A DNA stretch of 64,000 nucleotides. It comes from Luzula sylvatica (lineage: Eukaryota > Streptophyta > Magnoliopsida > Poales > Juncaceae). Location of the stretch: NCBI GenBank assembly GCA_946800325.1, contig OX326960.1:14408393-14472392 (forward strand). Direction: 5' to 3'. Both the position numbers and the translations under genes were made by a program. The notes below the pieces were generated by a model. It was not told the origin of the DNA. It saw only the letters and a program-made list of their open reading frames with translations, and made no database searches. Below, in pieces: positions 22,321 through 33,340 of this stretch (position 1 is its first letter; each line of letters starts with the position of its first letter).

Positions 22321-23352
22321 TCGACACCATTTCTTATGAATATTCTTATATTCGTTTGACTAACAAGTAATAATGACATCATACATTTTTCCTAACAAAA
22401 TCGAGCATACAAAATCAAATAAATAAGGAAAATTAAAAAAAAAATTCTAACTTTTTGTATATTGTACATTTTTTTGTTTTGTAAAAACTCCAAAAAAAAT
22501 CTTTATCAAACTTTTATTTTCAAATATCGACACAATTTCTTATGAATATTGTTATATTCGTTTGACTAACAAGTAATAATGCCATCATATATTTTTCCTA
22601 ACAAAATCGACCATACAAAATCAAATAAATAAGGAAAATTAAAAAAAAAATTCTAACTTTTTGTATATTCTACAAATTTTTGTTTTGTAAAAACTCCAGA
22701 AAAAACCTCTATCAAACTTTTATTTTCAAATATCGACACAATTTCTTATGAATATTGATATATTCGTTTGACTAACAAGTAATAATGACATCATACATTT
22801 TTCCTAACAAAATCGACCATACAAAATCAAATAAATAAGGAAAATTAAAAAAAATTCTAACTTTTTGTATATTGTACAAATTTTTGTTTTTTAAAAACTC
22901 CAAAAAAACTCTATCAAACTTTTATTTCTAAATATCGACACAATTTCCTATGAATATTGTTATATTCGTTTGACTAACAAGTAATAATGACATCATACAT
23001 TTTTCCTAACAAAATCGACCATACAAAATCAAATAAATAAGGAAAATTAAAAAAAAAAATTCTAACTTTTTGTATATTGTACAAATTTTTGTTTTTTAAA
23101 AACTCCAGAAAAAAAATCTCTATCAAACTTTTATTTTCAAATATCGACACAATTTCTTATGAATATTGTTATATTCGTTTGACTAACAAGTAATAATGAC
23201 ATCATACATTTTTCCTAACAAATCGACCATACAAAATCAAATAAGTAAGGAAAATTTACAAAAAAAAGAATCTAACCTTTTGGATATTGAACAAATTTTT
23301 GTTTTTTGAAAACTCCAGAAAAATCTCTATCAAACTTTTATTTCCAAATATC
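22321..23352. repeat. Satellite-like tandem repeat, five copies of about 206 bp
   Basis: The unit starts with TCGACACAATTTCTTATGAA and ends with CAAACTTTTATTTTCAAATA. Starts lie at 22321, 22527, 22733, 22935 and 23144, so periods are 206, 206, 202 and 209. Differences are mostly single substitutions and changes in A-run length, so the copies are young. No reading frame spans the unit. Confidence 0.92.
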
Positions 23353-25317
23353 TCTATAGGAGTTAAAACTAACCATGAATGTTGTTAATTTTTTTTTTTC
23401 AAAATACCCTTCTGTTTTCATATGCAGTAACTACAAAATTATTTTTGTTATTTTTTATTAGTTTTAAAAAAATTCATAAATATTTTTTAACATATCGTGA
23501 TTTCAAAAAAATTATTACATGTTGTGTTTATATAATTTTAGTATTTAAATTATTATTCATGAAAATTAACATCAAAAATAATAATAATAAACAACAATAA
23601 ATAAACATCTTGAATATATATTGATAGAAATATATATTTAAATAATATATAGAAATTAGTAAAATACCCACATCTTTGCTGCAGGTTTTTTTAATGGTTG
23701 GATCGCACTCGCTGCGGGTTTTTTTAAATGTTGGATCATACCTAATAACTATTAAATTGACAAAGTTATTTCAACCATTTATAAAATGAAGTAGTGGTTC
23801 TTTGTTTTTTAAATATTTTTCTTGCACCTAAAAATAAACCGAGTCGTCAAGTTCTTTTCGTTTGTCGTTTAACTGCCAGATAGAAGTCTTGATTTCGTGC
23901 TTTTGATCAAAGTCATAATCGACGAGGATTATTTACTCAAAATCCTCTCGCATCTTAAGCCATGCGCTAGGATTTGAAGGAATTTTTTACTGAAAAGAGA
24001 ATATGAAGCATTAACTCTTTTATTGATGACAATATCTTAGTAGATGCATGAATCAATTTCAAGTTTCGTCCCGAAACAATAAAAAATCCTAGCATCTTAT
24101 TCATAAATTGAGAAAACGTTCTGCAAAAAATCTTGCAAAAAAATATGTAAGAACCAATAAACCCTAAAATCATAATCATTTTTTTTATAAAAAATTAAAA
24201 AACATCACTAACTAATCTCAACGAAAATTAGGCCAAAATTATGGATTTGAGAACTACAAAATAATTTGTATAAAAGTGAAGCAAAAAACTTACAACCGGA
24301 CAAGGAAAAAATTGGACATATCATGAAACACTACCAGTGCAAAACAAAATCATGGATTTAATAATTAAAAAATAATTAGTATAAAAAATAAAGCAAAAAA
24401 ACTTACAACCAATGTTAAGGGGGAAATTTATGCACAGTGTATATAGTTAAAAAAAGGGATTTAAACACCAAAATGAATTAATTAGTATATGATTTTATAC
24501 ATATTTATATAATCAATGGAAAATACGTAACTATTTGATTTTGTATTATTTTCAGGTGCAAAATTTGGAATTTGGCAAAATGACGGAGAAGGCTAGATTC
24601 CTCTCATTTTTCTCTTCAAAATGATATATCATATCACAATTTTTGGAGAATGGATGGGAGAGAAAAGAAAGTCCCCCACAAAGTGATTCACTACACAAAT
24701 GCCCACACCAGAAAGCCCACATAAGATCCTGAAACAACCCACCAACCAATGCCAGCCCACATCCGTGGCACAGAATTCCTGCAGCCTAATCTAAAGGTCA
24801 AAAATCAGTTCATTAATGGGCCTTTACACGAAAGATTACACATAGATATCCATATAAAACTAATCTGTGACCCATTAATCGTTGGAGACTTGAGTATGGC
24901 AGAAAAGTCACGTGACATCATTAATCAACCCATTGAGCAACTCACAACACGAAGAGTCACGCAACAAAGACCACAGAAGATCAACAAAGAGTTGAAAACC
25001 CACGCTTCTTCGTTACGGCCCAACGGCCTTCTTCCTCCTCTCCGATTCGTTTGCACTGGACTCCTCTAGTGGACCTGTGATATATTAAAATGAACTAACT
25101 CGAGCCACTAAATCAAACGTCAACACTGGAGATGATGGTTCTCCCTCTCCAGTGCACCAAACTACATGATCCAGATATGGAAATGATCGTGGGAGCGTGA
25201 GAAATGTGATCGTGACTTTCGAAGAAAATGGTCTAGGAAGCACAAATTTTTCCTTTGAAACTCTCGGATCAGACTACTCATCACTTCATGGAGGGGTTTC
25301 AACCCATCCAAAACTTC
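23353..25317. other. Intergenic, no gene supported
   Basis: AT-rich DNA with two short CTGCGGGTTTTTTTAA-like direct repeats at about 23683 and 23716. From about 24560 to 25080 base composition is more balanced, and a 106-codon frame (24749-25069) is open. It has no recognisable domain and no upstream signals, so I do not call it. Confidence 0.45.
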
Positions 25318-27654
25318 ACACACCCTGCTCCATGCCAAGACGAGTTCGAACAGAGTCATAATTCGAGCCAAGCTAGCTGGATTCATTCTCGAACCAAACT
25401 CGAGTTGATGTTAGCTCTGAGTCGGTTTATTGATGTTAATGAGTCAATAATCCGATTGATTCGGTGTGAGATACAAAAAATCATATATTATGAAAAATTA
25501 TGGATTCAAATCTCATTCACATTAAAGAATAGAAAACAATCCTACACTCTAATTTAAAGGATCAACATGAATACCAAGTTCTCATATATCTATAATATCT
25601 AGTTAGGTTTTCCATTCTAATTGATACTAATTCCAATATCATGCAAGTTCCACAATTTTATAAACCAATACCCCTCTTTATATATCTTCACCCATAACAA
25701 ACATAGGTCCTGGGGCTTAGGTTTTAGAGTTTGGTCACTGCAAACATAAGAAAGCAATTAATTCAACATTATTTCATGCCTAATTAAAAACTCATATCAC
25801 AAATAAATCAACATAAAAATGTTTTCTCTCACACATTACCTTCTCCTCGCCTTGTTCCTCGGAACAGTACTACAAGTCTCAGTTGCCTCGCATCTCCATT
25901 CCACGTCTCATGTTGTCAAACCAGGGACACCGCCTCCCAATCCCAAAAGCTCGCCTAAAAGCATTACTCGTGAAGGAAAGTTATCAGTAGATTCTCCTCC
26001 AATCATAATAGTTATATTATAGATGACAAGCACGGCGCGTCTTCAGGCCCTAAACCTCATGTGTTACCTCGTCCACAATGCCTCCGACCACCACACATGC
26101 CAAAATACTATGAGAGAAACCTCCACCATCTCGAGGTGATCTAGACACTTTCGGTAATAATAGTTCGGACGAAAACAACAAAGAGGCCCGTCCCAGTGAA
26201 ACAGTTGATAATGTGAACGAGCCTAATTCCCTGTCACATTCCGTCCCAATTGACCCGCGTGGCCTTCCTATTCCGTTCAAAACTTCGTCCAAGAGCATTA
26301 TCCATGCCAGAAAGCTGAAGGGAAACCTGAGGCCGTTTCCTCGAAAGTTCTCTATGGTGGAGTGAAAGAAGTAAAAGTTTAATAATGGAACTTGATAATA
26401 ATTAAGGTTTAATCATGGTATTAAGCTTCTGGGGTACGTTGGGCTCAAAATTAGCCCACAACGATGCATATAAAAAGTTCAATTAAATATAAGGAAAGTA
26501 TGACAAATGTATAAATTCATATTCATATAACAATTAATTACAGCATACAACAATTATATAAAAAAAAATCAATCACAAAAAAGTAAAATATAGCATTCAA
26601 ATAAGTAATATTTTTTTTTCAAAATTTTATTTATTTGCAGCGGCAAAATTTACTACCCCGAAGAAAAAAAGGCATAGCAGTTTCGTGGTTTGCATGTGGG
26701 GTTTTTTTTAAGAGGTTTGATATGGTGTCTCTAAAACTAGAATAAGCATCCGAGGTGACATGAGAGGGTTAAATGAATGGATTAGTATTATCAATTGATT
26801 TAATTAGCAATTTAATTGACTGTTTAATTAGTGATACATCAATTAGCATGTACTAATATGAACATATTATAAATTATTAACGTGCCAATTAAAACTTGAA
26901 AAAAAATAAATGATAATCAACTTAATTAACTTTTTTTTTTGAAAAAAAAATAAATGATAATTAACTTGAAAAAAATAAATGATTTTGGAATGTGTTGGAA
27001 GGCAGAATATAGTTTTCCTTCTTTTAATGACAAATTATATGGTGCTTATAATTGCATTCCAATATTTTTGACGTAGTTATGCTTACATTATTAAGATGAT
27101 TAATCAAAATAATTAGTATCCCAATTAACATAAATTAAACATGTAAAAATAAATTAACAATTAATTAGTATATATTAATTAATTGTTAAATTTCATTTTT
27201 ACATGTTATTTTTACGTTCATTGAGGTGATTATTACGATCAATTAATCATCCTAGTAATACGCATCACTATATCATAGGCATTACAATGCATTGGGAGGC
27301 ATCGTGTCAAACCCCAGTTTAAATTGGTGTAGCAGTTGAAACTTATGCTTAGATACGGTGTTAATTTTTTCATTGACATATAAATTTTTTAAATCAGTAT
27401 ATGTTAAAAAAAATTTATGAAAATTTTTAAATTAATAAAATAATACAAAAAGAGGTTTAATAAATTTAAATATGAAAAATAGAGAGGTATTTTTGTCCAA
27501 TTTATTTTTTACACCATGAAATATCTTTATAGAGTGGTAAATGAAAATGAAAACTTGTTTGGAACGGGGTTCGGAGTTTCCAAAAAATAAGGGCATTTTT
27601 TACAAATTTCAAGAAAAATTAGGGGATTATTTGAAAATTTCCCTATTTTGAATA
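25318..27654. repeat. Duplicated unit 3, right part
   Basis: The match to the sister units resumes at GCTCCATGCCAAGACGAGTT and continues through the promoter, broken copy D, 3' flank and foldback segment to the next marker at 27655. About 300 bases present in the other units, between CAAATTCTT and GCTCCATGCC, are missing. The 7.6-kb interruption therefore replaced sequence rather than simply inserting. Confidence 0.82.
25819..26365 (+). pseudogene. Small secreted protein family, copy D, truncated
   Basis: The ATG at 25819 gives an intact signal peptide (MFSLTHYLLLALFLGTVLQV) and 67 residues, then a TAG at about 26020. There GTTATATTATAGATGAC replaces the GTTATAGACGAC of the sisters, an extra few bases. 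A further one-base loss lies in CATGTGTTACC (sisters CATGGTGTTACC). Downstream the family sequence remains readable (LPIPFKTSSKSIIHARKLKG, then NLRPFPRKFSMVE) to TGA 26363-26365. The PSK of the motif is SSK here. The TATA box region is deleted. If translated, the product would be a short secreted fragment without the conserved C-terminus. Confidence 0.85.
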
Positions 27655-28523
27655 TATTATTGATAAAAATGAAAGAAGTTAATAAAAAAAAAATATTTAT
27701 CGTTAGTCGGTTTGAGTCCGAATGGAGCCAAACTCGAACTTAGTATGACTCATTCAAGTCGGACTTGTGACTCGACTCAAAACAAGACTAATTATGGAGT
27801 TCAAGTCCGGCTCCTAGTTGCAAATTCTTCGATTATCTTATGTTTTTGTGAGATTATACTTTTTTTTTAGTATTATGATTTATTTATTGGGTAAATTGTT
27901 TTTTTTTTTAATTTGTTGAAATTGAGAATACGTCTTAACTCCTAATTTGTTTAGAATTTTGTTTAATGTTGAGAATTAAAATGATTTTAATTAATTTGTT
28001 TGTTTTTGTTTTAATTTGATGTTTTGTTCGAATTGAATTTGTCATACAAAATAAGTTCTAAATTTAGTACTATATATCTAACTTTCGTAAAATTAAGAGT
28101 GACTCGAGCCGGTTCGATCGAGCTGAACTCTCGGCTCCATGCCAAGACGAGTTTGAACTGCAAAAAATATTCGAAGATGTGCACCTGAGTCGAGTCGTGC
28201 TAGCTCGATTCGATCTCAAATATAACTCGAGTTGGGGTTAGCTCGGCTTGACTCGGTCCGTTAATCATCCTACACTAAATTTGAACGATCAACATGAATG
28301 CCAAGTTCTCATATCTACAAAATATCTAGTTAGGTTTTCCATTCTAATCGATGCTAATTTCAATATCATGCAAGATCCACAATTTTATAGACCAATTACC
28401 CCCTCTTTATATCTTCACTCATAACAAACATAGGTTCTAAGGCTTAGGGTTAGTTTGGTCACTGCAAACATTAGAAATCATATCAATTCAACTTCATTTC
28501 ATGCCTAATTTATATTCAACGCT

Positions 28524-28531
28524 TATAAATA
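28524..28531 (+). promoter_or_regulatory. TATA box of secreted-protein gene copy E
   Basis: TATAAATA lies 48-55 bases before the ATG at 28579, in the same context (GCTTATAAATAGATGAACAA) as in front of copy B. Confidence 0.6.
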
Positions 28532-28578
28532 GATGAACAATTAAAATAAAAACTCATATCACAATAAATCAACCAGAA

Positions 28579-29118
28579 ATGTCTTCGTTCTCGCATTACC
28601 TTCTCCTCGCCTTGTTCCTCGGAACAGTACTACAAGTGTCAGTTGCCTCGCATCTTCATTCTGCATCTCAGTCCCTTGTCAAATGGGGACCACCTGTCGA
28701 TATATCGCCTAAAAGCATTACTCGTGACAGAAAGTTATCAGTAGAGTCTCCTTCAATCGCAATAGTCGTAGACGATGCGCACGTCGGGTCTCCACGCCCT
28801 ATTCCTCATGGTGTTACCTCGTCTGCAACGCCTCCGATCACCACACATGCCAAAATACTACCGGAGAAACCTCCACCATCTCGAGGTGATCGAGACACTT
28901 TCGGTAATAATAGTTCGAACGAAAGCAACAAAGAGGCACATCCAAGTGAAACGGTTGATAATGTGCACAAGCCTTCCATGCCCTATTTCATCCCCATCCC
29001 AGTTAACTCGCGTCGCATTCCTATTCCGTCCCAAACTCCGTCCAAGAGCGTTATCCATGCGAGAAAACTCAAGGGAAACATGAGGCCGTTTCCTGGAAAG
29101 CTCTCGATGGCGGAGTGA
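28579..29118 (+). CDS. Small secreted Pro/Ser-rich protein, copy E (candidate peptide precursor)
   Basis: 179 residues in one exon, the longest intact member and the best reference for the family. A signal peptide at 1-24 (MSSFSHYLLLALFLGTVLQV then SVAS) is followed by HLHSASQS. The middle contains the ITRDRKLSVES segment missing from copy B, a PRPIPHGVTSS block, KPPPSRGDRD and two NxS glycosylation sites. The conserved end runs from IPIPSQTPSKS (147-157) through HARKLKGNMRPFPG to the stop. The paired basic residues (RR before IPIP, ARK and KLK after) are plausible processing sites. The motif resembles IDA/IDL signal peptides, but without the terminal RHN the receptor link is speculative. Regulation is unknown beyond a TATA box. 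Confidence 0.84.
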   Translation: MSSFSHYLLLALFLGTVLQVSVASHLHSASQSLVKWGPPVDISPKSITRDRKLSVESPSIAIVVDDAHVGSPRPIPHGVTSSATPPITTHAKILPEKPPPSRGDRDTFGNNSSNESNKEAHPSETVDNVHKPSMPYFIPIPVNSRRIPIPSQTPSKSVIHARKLKGNMRPFPGKLSMAE

Positions 29119-30470
29119 AAAAAGTAAAAGTTTAATAATGGAACTTGATAATAATTATGGTTTAATCATGGAATTAAGGGTTTGATTTAAAAGTTTATTT
29201 CTTATTTTGTCCTTGAATTGTATGGAAATTGGAATGTATCTTCATTTCTGCTTAATATGATATGGTTTTTGTGGTATTTTTTTTTCTGTGTATTTGGTTT
29301 TTTACTGTTTAACGTGCAACACCTACGGGTTTACATAAAAAAAAAAAAAAAAAAGCTTCTGGGGTAGATTGGGCTTAAAATTAGCCCACAACGATGCATC
29401 TAAAAAGTTCAATTTAAATATAAGAGAAGTATGACAAATATATAAATTCATATTCGTATAACAATTAATTATAGCACAACAATTATATAAAAAAAAAATC
29501 AATCACAATTTTTTTTTATAACATTCAAATAAGTATATACATATTTTTCATTATTTTATTTATTTGCAGCGGCAAACTTTACTACCCCTCAGAATGAAGA
29601 AAAAAGGCCTAGCATTTTCATGGTTTGCAAGTTAGAGTTTTTTTAATGAGAAATTATATGATGCTTATAATTGCACTCCATTATTTTTGAGTAGTCATGC
29701 TTACATTGTTAAGATAATTAATTGAGTGCACGAAAGGTAGGCGTGCTTATGGCAGCGATACATTAATAGCCAGTTTTTTCTCTTTGAATCCCAGTTAACG
29801 TAAATTAAACATGTGAAAATAAATTAACAGTTAATTAGTTAATTTAACTGTTAAATTTCATTTTTGCATGCTATTTTTACATTCATTGAAGCGGTAATTA
29901 CCTCAATTGGTCATCCTAGTAACGTAAGCATCACTATATCATAGGCATTAGATTCTCAATTCGGAGGCACCATATCAAACCCCAATTTAAATTGGGATTG
30001 CAGTTGAGATGAGTGTTTATTTTTTTTTAAATTAGTATATGTTAAAAATATTTATGGAGATCTTCAAATTAATAAATAATAAAGAAGAGGTTTGATAAAT
30101 TAATAAAGAGATATTTTGGTCAAAATTCTTTTTAGCACCACGAAATACCCATATAGAAGGGTAAATGAAAATGAAACCTTGTGGGTTTTGGAGTTTCCAA
30201 AAAGTGAGAGGTTTTTTACGAATTCAAGAAAAGTTAAGGGGTTAATTGAAAATTTTCCTATTTTGAATATATTATTGATAAAAATGAAAGTAGTTAATAA
30301 AAAAAATATTTATCGTGGCCCGGTTTGAGTCCGAATGGAGCCGAAGTCGAACTAAGTATGACTCATTCAAATCCGACTCGTGGTTCGACTAAAAAACAGG
30401 ACTAATTAATGAATTCAAGTCTGGCTCCTAGTTGCAAATTCTTCAATTATCTTCTGTTTTTGTGAGATTA

Positions 30471-31804
30471 CTAGGAGATTGCCCGCGCTTCGCGGCGGTT
30501 TTGTTTTATTTGTTTTACCATACACATAATATATACAAATAATATATAGTTATGATTTTACGGGAGCAAATATAAGACTTTATGAAAATAAATATCATAT
30601 TGATTAAGAATGTTTTATGATGACAAAATTATTATATTATTTTTTAAGATGACACATTGCGAAATATTTATTTAGCAATTTAATGCAACACATAAAAAAA
30701 ATGTCACTATAAAATAATAAAATAACATCCGTGTACACAAAATAATAAAATCATATTGGTATTTTAAATTTTCATATCTAAAATTAAGAATAATAACATT
30801 GTAAAAATTTAAAAAAATTATTTGTTTTGATAAATTTTATATTTCATGTTTATTATTGAAAAATATTATATAAGTTAAAGAAATTATGTGTGTTTAGTAA
30901 ATTAATATCTTTCATTACTTTTTATTTTTTGAAAAGATTAACATGAATGTGTTTTAAGTACAAATACAAATATGACATAATTGTTTTAAAAAATAATAAT
31001 AATAATTTGGATGTTCAATTTTTTTTCAATTATATTTTTAAAAATAATAATAATTACGATCACAAGTCATTACTGTAATTATATTTATTTTTATATCTTT
31101 TTTTACATAATTATTTTCATAATTTTAAGTTAGAAAAAATATTGAATATATGATAATAACATACTTAGTAGTATGTGCAATTTTTTTCAATTATTGTTTT
31201 AAAAATAATAATAATTAAGCTTACAAGTCATTAATGTAATTATATTTATTTTTATATCTTTTTTTACATATTTGTTTTCATAATTTTAAGTTAGAGAAAA
31301 ATATTAAATATATGATAATATGGATCTCAAAATAAAGATAAAATTCAAGCCAATATATTTCTTAATTTCTTAAATTATATTATGAAAATACTAACAATAT
31401 TTGATGTATGTTTTATGATATTATATATTAATTTATTAATGTTAGATATTTAAACTCTTCACATTCTATTTGTATTCACAATTGATCATGTAGCATATTG
31501 TGAAAAAATTCAAAATAAAATACGACTTGTCCAACATGAACCTAACAAATAATATTTTGACATGTCATCAATGTAAGGTGATGTGGCCTTCTAGAATTGA
31601 TTAAAATTATGTGTAAAATAAGGGACACATAAAGATCTACGAATAAAACATAATCACACAAAATCAAAGGTTAATCTATGGTTTATATGTTGCCACATAT
31701 CATAATCTAATGGTTAAAATAATTGTGATGATGTGGCATGAGTTGTGATGAGTTGGCAAAAGGAGATTGCATAAAGATGGGTCAAAAATAAGGAGGTTGG
31801 TTAA
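30471..31804 (-). mobile_element. Non-autonomous Helitron-like element
   Basis: 1334 bp inserted into a sequence that units 1 and 4 keep unbroken (GAGATTATACTT). Here it reads GAGATTA, then the insert, then TACTT, with no target duplication, and the insertion point is between A and T, both Helitron features. Read on the minus strand the insert ends in CTAG, preceded ten bases upstream by a GC-rich hairpin (CCGCG AAG CGCGG), matching the Helitron 3' end of hairpin plus CTRR. The minus-strand start is TTAACC rather than TC, which is atypical. There is no Rep/helicase frame, and the interior is very AT-rich with a near-duplicate of TAATAATAATTA..TTTATTTTTATATC (about 31005-31110 and 31200-31270). 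Confidence 0.72.
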
Positions 31805-32480
31805 TACTTATTTTTTTAGTATTATTATTTATTTTTTGGTAAATTGTTTTTTTTATTTGTTGAAATTGAGAATACGTCTTAAATTCCTAATATGTTTAGT
31901 ATTTTGATAATGTTCGGAATTAAAATGATTTGAGTTTATTTGTTTGTTTTTGTTGAATTGAATTTGTCGTACAAAAATAAGTTATAAATTGATTACTATA
32001 TATCTAACTCGTGTAAAATTAAGAATGACTCGAGCCGGCCCGATCGAACTGCTCACTCAGCTCCATGCCGATACGAGTTCGAACCGAGTCATAATTCTAG
32101 CCGAGCTAGATGGATTCAATCTCGAACCGAACTCGAGTTGGTGTTAGCTCTGAGTCGGTTCATTAACAATCCTACACTATATTTAAGCGAGCAACATGAA
32201 TGCCATATCTACAATATCTAGTTAGGTTTTCCGTTGTAATTGATGCTAATTCCAACATCATGCATGATCCACCATTTTTTAACCAATACCCCCATATATC
32301 TTCACTCATAACAAACATAGGTTATAGGGCTTAGGTTTTAGAGTTTGGTCACTGCAAACATAAGAAATCAACCAATTCAACTTTATTTCGTGCCTAATTT
32401 GTATTTGAGGCCTATTAATTCATGAACAATTGAAAACTCGTTTCACAACACTAAACTCACAGAAGCATTTAAACATAGAA

Positions 32481-33047
32481 ATGTCTTCGCTCTCGCATTG
32501 CCTTCTCCTCACCTTGTTCCTCGTAACGGTACTACAAGTGTCAGTTGCCTCGACTCTTCATTCCACGTCTCATTCGGTTGGCAAACCAGGGTTACCGCCT
32601 ACCAATCCCAAAAACTCGCCTAAAAGCATGACTCATGACAGAAAGTTATCGTTAGATTCTCCTCCAATCATAAAAGTTATAGACGACATGCACGACGGGC
32701 CTCCAGGCCCTAAACCTCATGGTGTTACCTCGTCCGTAATGCCTTCGACCACCACACATGCCAAAATACTATCAGAGAAACCTCCACCATCTCGAGGTGA
32801 TCGAGACACTTCCGGTAATAATAATCGGGATGAAAACAACAAAGAGGCCCATCCAAGTGAAATGGTTAATAATGTGCACGAGCCTTCCATGTCATATTCC
32901 GTCCCAATGGACCGGCGCGTACATCCTATTCCGTCCCAAAGTTCGTCCAAGAGCGTCCGTTCGTGCGACAAAGCTAAAGGGAAACCTTACGCCGTTTCCC
33001 GGGAAGTTCTCTATGACGAAGTGAAAGAAGTTAAAATTTGCTTTTGA
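32481..33047 (+). pseudogene. Small secreted protein family, copy F, C-terminal frameshift
   Basis: The frame from ATG 32481 is open for 188 residues, with a signal peptide (MSSLSHCLLLTLFLVTVLQV) and the family's middle region. Just after HPIPSQSSSKS a net one-base gain in AGCGTCCGTTCGTGCGACAAAG shifts the frame. The encoded tail is then SCDKAKGKPYAVSREVLYDE and on to KICF. In the neighbouring frame the normal ending is still readable (KLKGNLTPFPGKFSMTK, stop 33022-33024). The conserved end is thus lost although the frame stays open, so it is either an early pseudogene or a member with a new tail. The TATA box is replaced by CCTATTAATTC. A Helitron sits 0.7 kb upstream. Confidence 0.78.
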
Positions 33048-33340
33048 TAATTAAGGTTCAATTATGAAACTTGATAACAAGGTTTAATAATGGAATAAAA
33101 GGTTTGCTTTAAAACTTTATGGAAATTGGAATGTATCTCGCTTGCTACTATGATATTTGTTTTCATGGTATTTTTTTTCTGTCTATTGACATGTTTCAAG
33201 CTTCTGGGGTAGATTGGGCTGAAATTAGCCCACACGAATGCATCAAAAAAGTTTAATTTATATATAAGAAAATGATGACAAATGTATAAATTCATATTCA
33301 TATTAATATAACAATTAATTATAGCATACAACAATTATAT

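Larger units (their letters stand above)
27655..30269. repeat. Duplicated unit 4
   Basis: About 2.6 kb with the standard block order and the intact copy E. Its 3' flank has gained a stretch around 29300-29353 (TTTACTGTTTAACGTGCAAC then a run of A) that the others lack. A foldback segment is at about 29656-29944. Confidence 0.85.
30270..33340. repeat. Duplicated unit 5, with a Helitron-like insertion
   Basis: It starts with the marker at 30270, is interrupted at 30471-31804, and then continues with the promoter and copy F. The match to the other units fades at about 33340, before the foldback segment. This is the last unit of the array. Confidence 0.83.

Noticed and set aside
22321..23352. 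Regular repeats that could suggest a CRISPR array
   Set aside because: The repeat is one continuous 206-bp monomer with no short repeat/unique spacer pattern, and the genome is a plant.
24749..25069. 106-codon open frame on the plus strand
   Set aside because: No recognised domain, no signal peptide, no promoter or splice support, and the residues look random; it lies within rearranged DNA.
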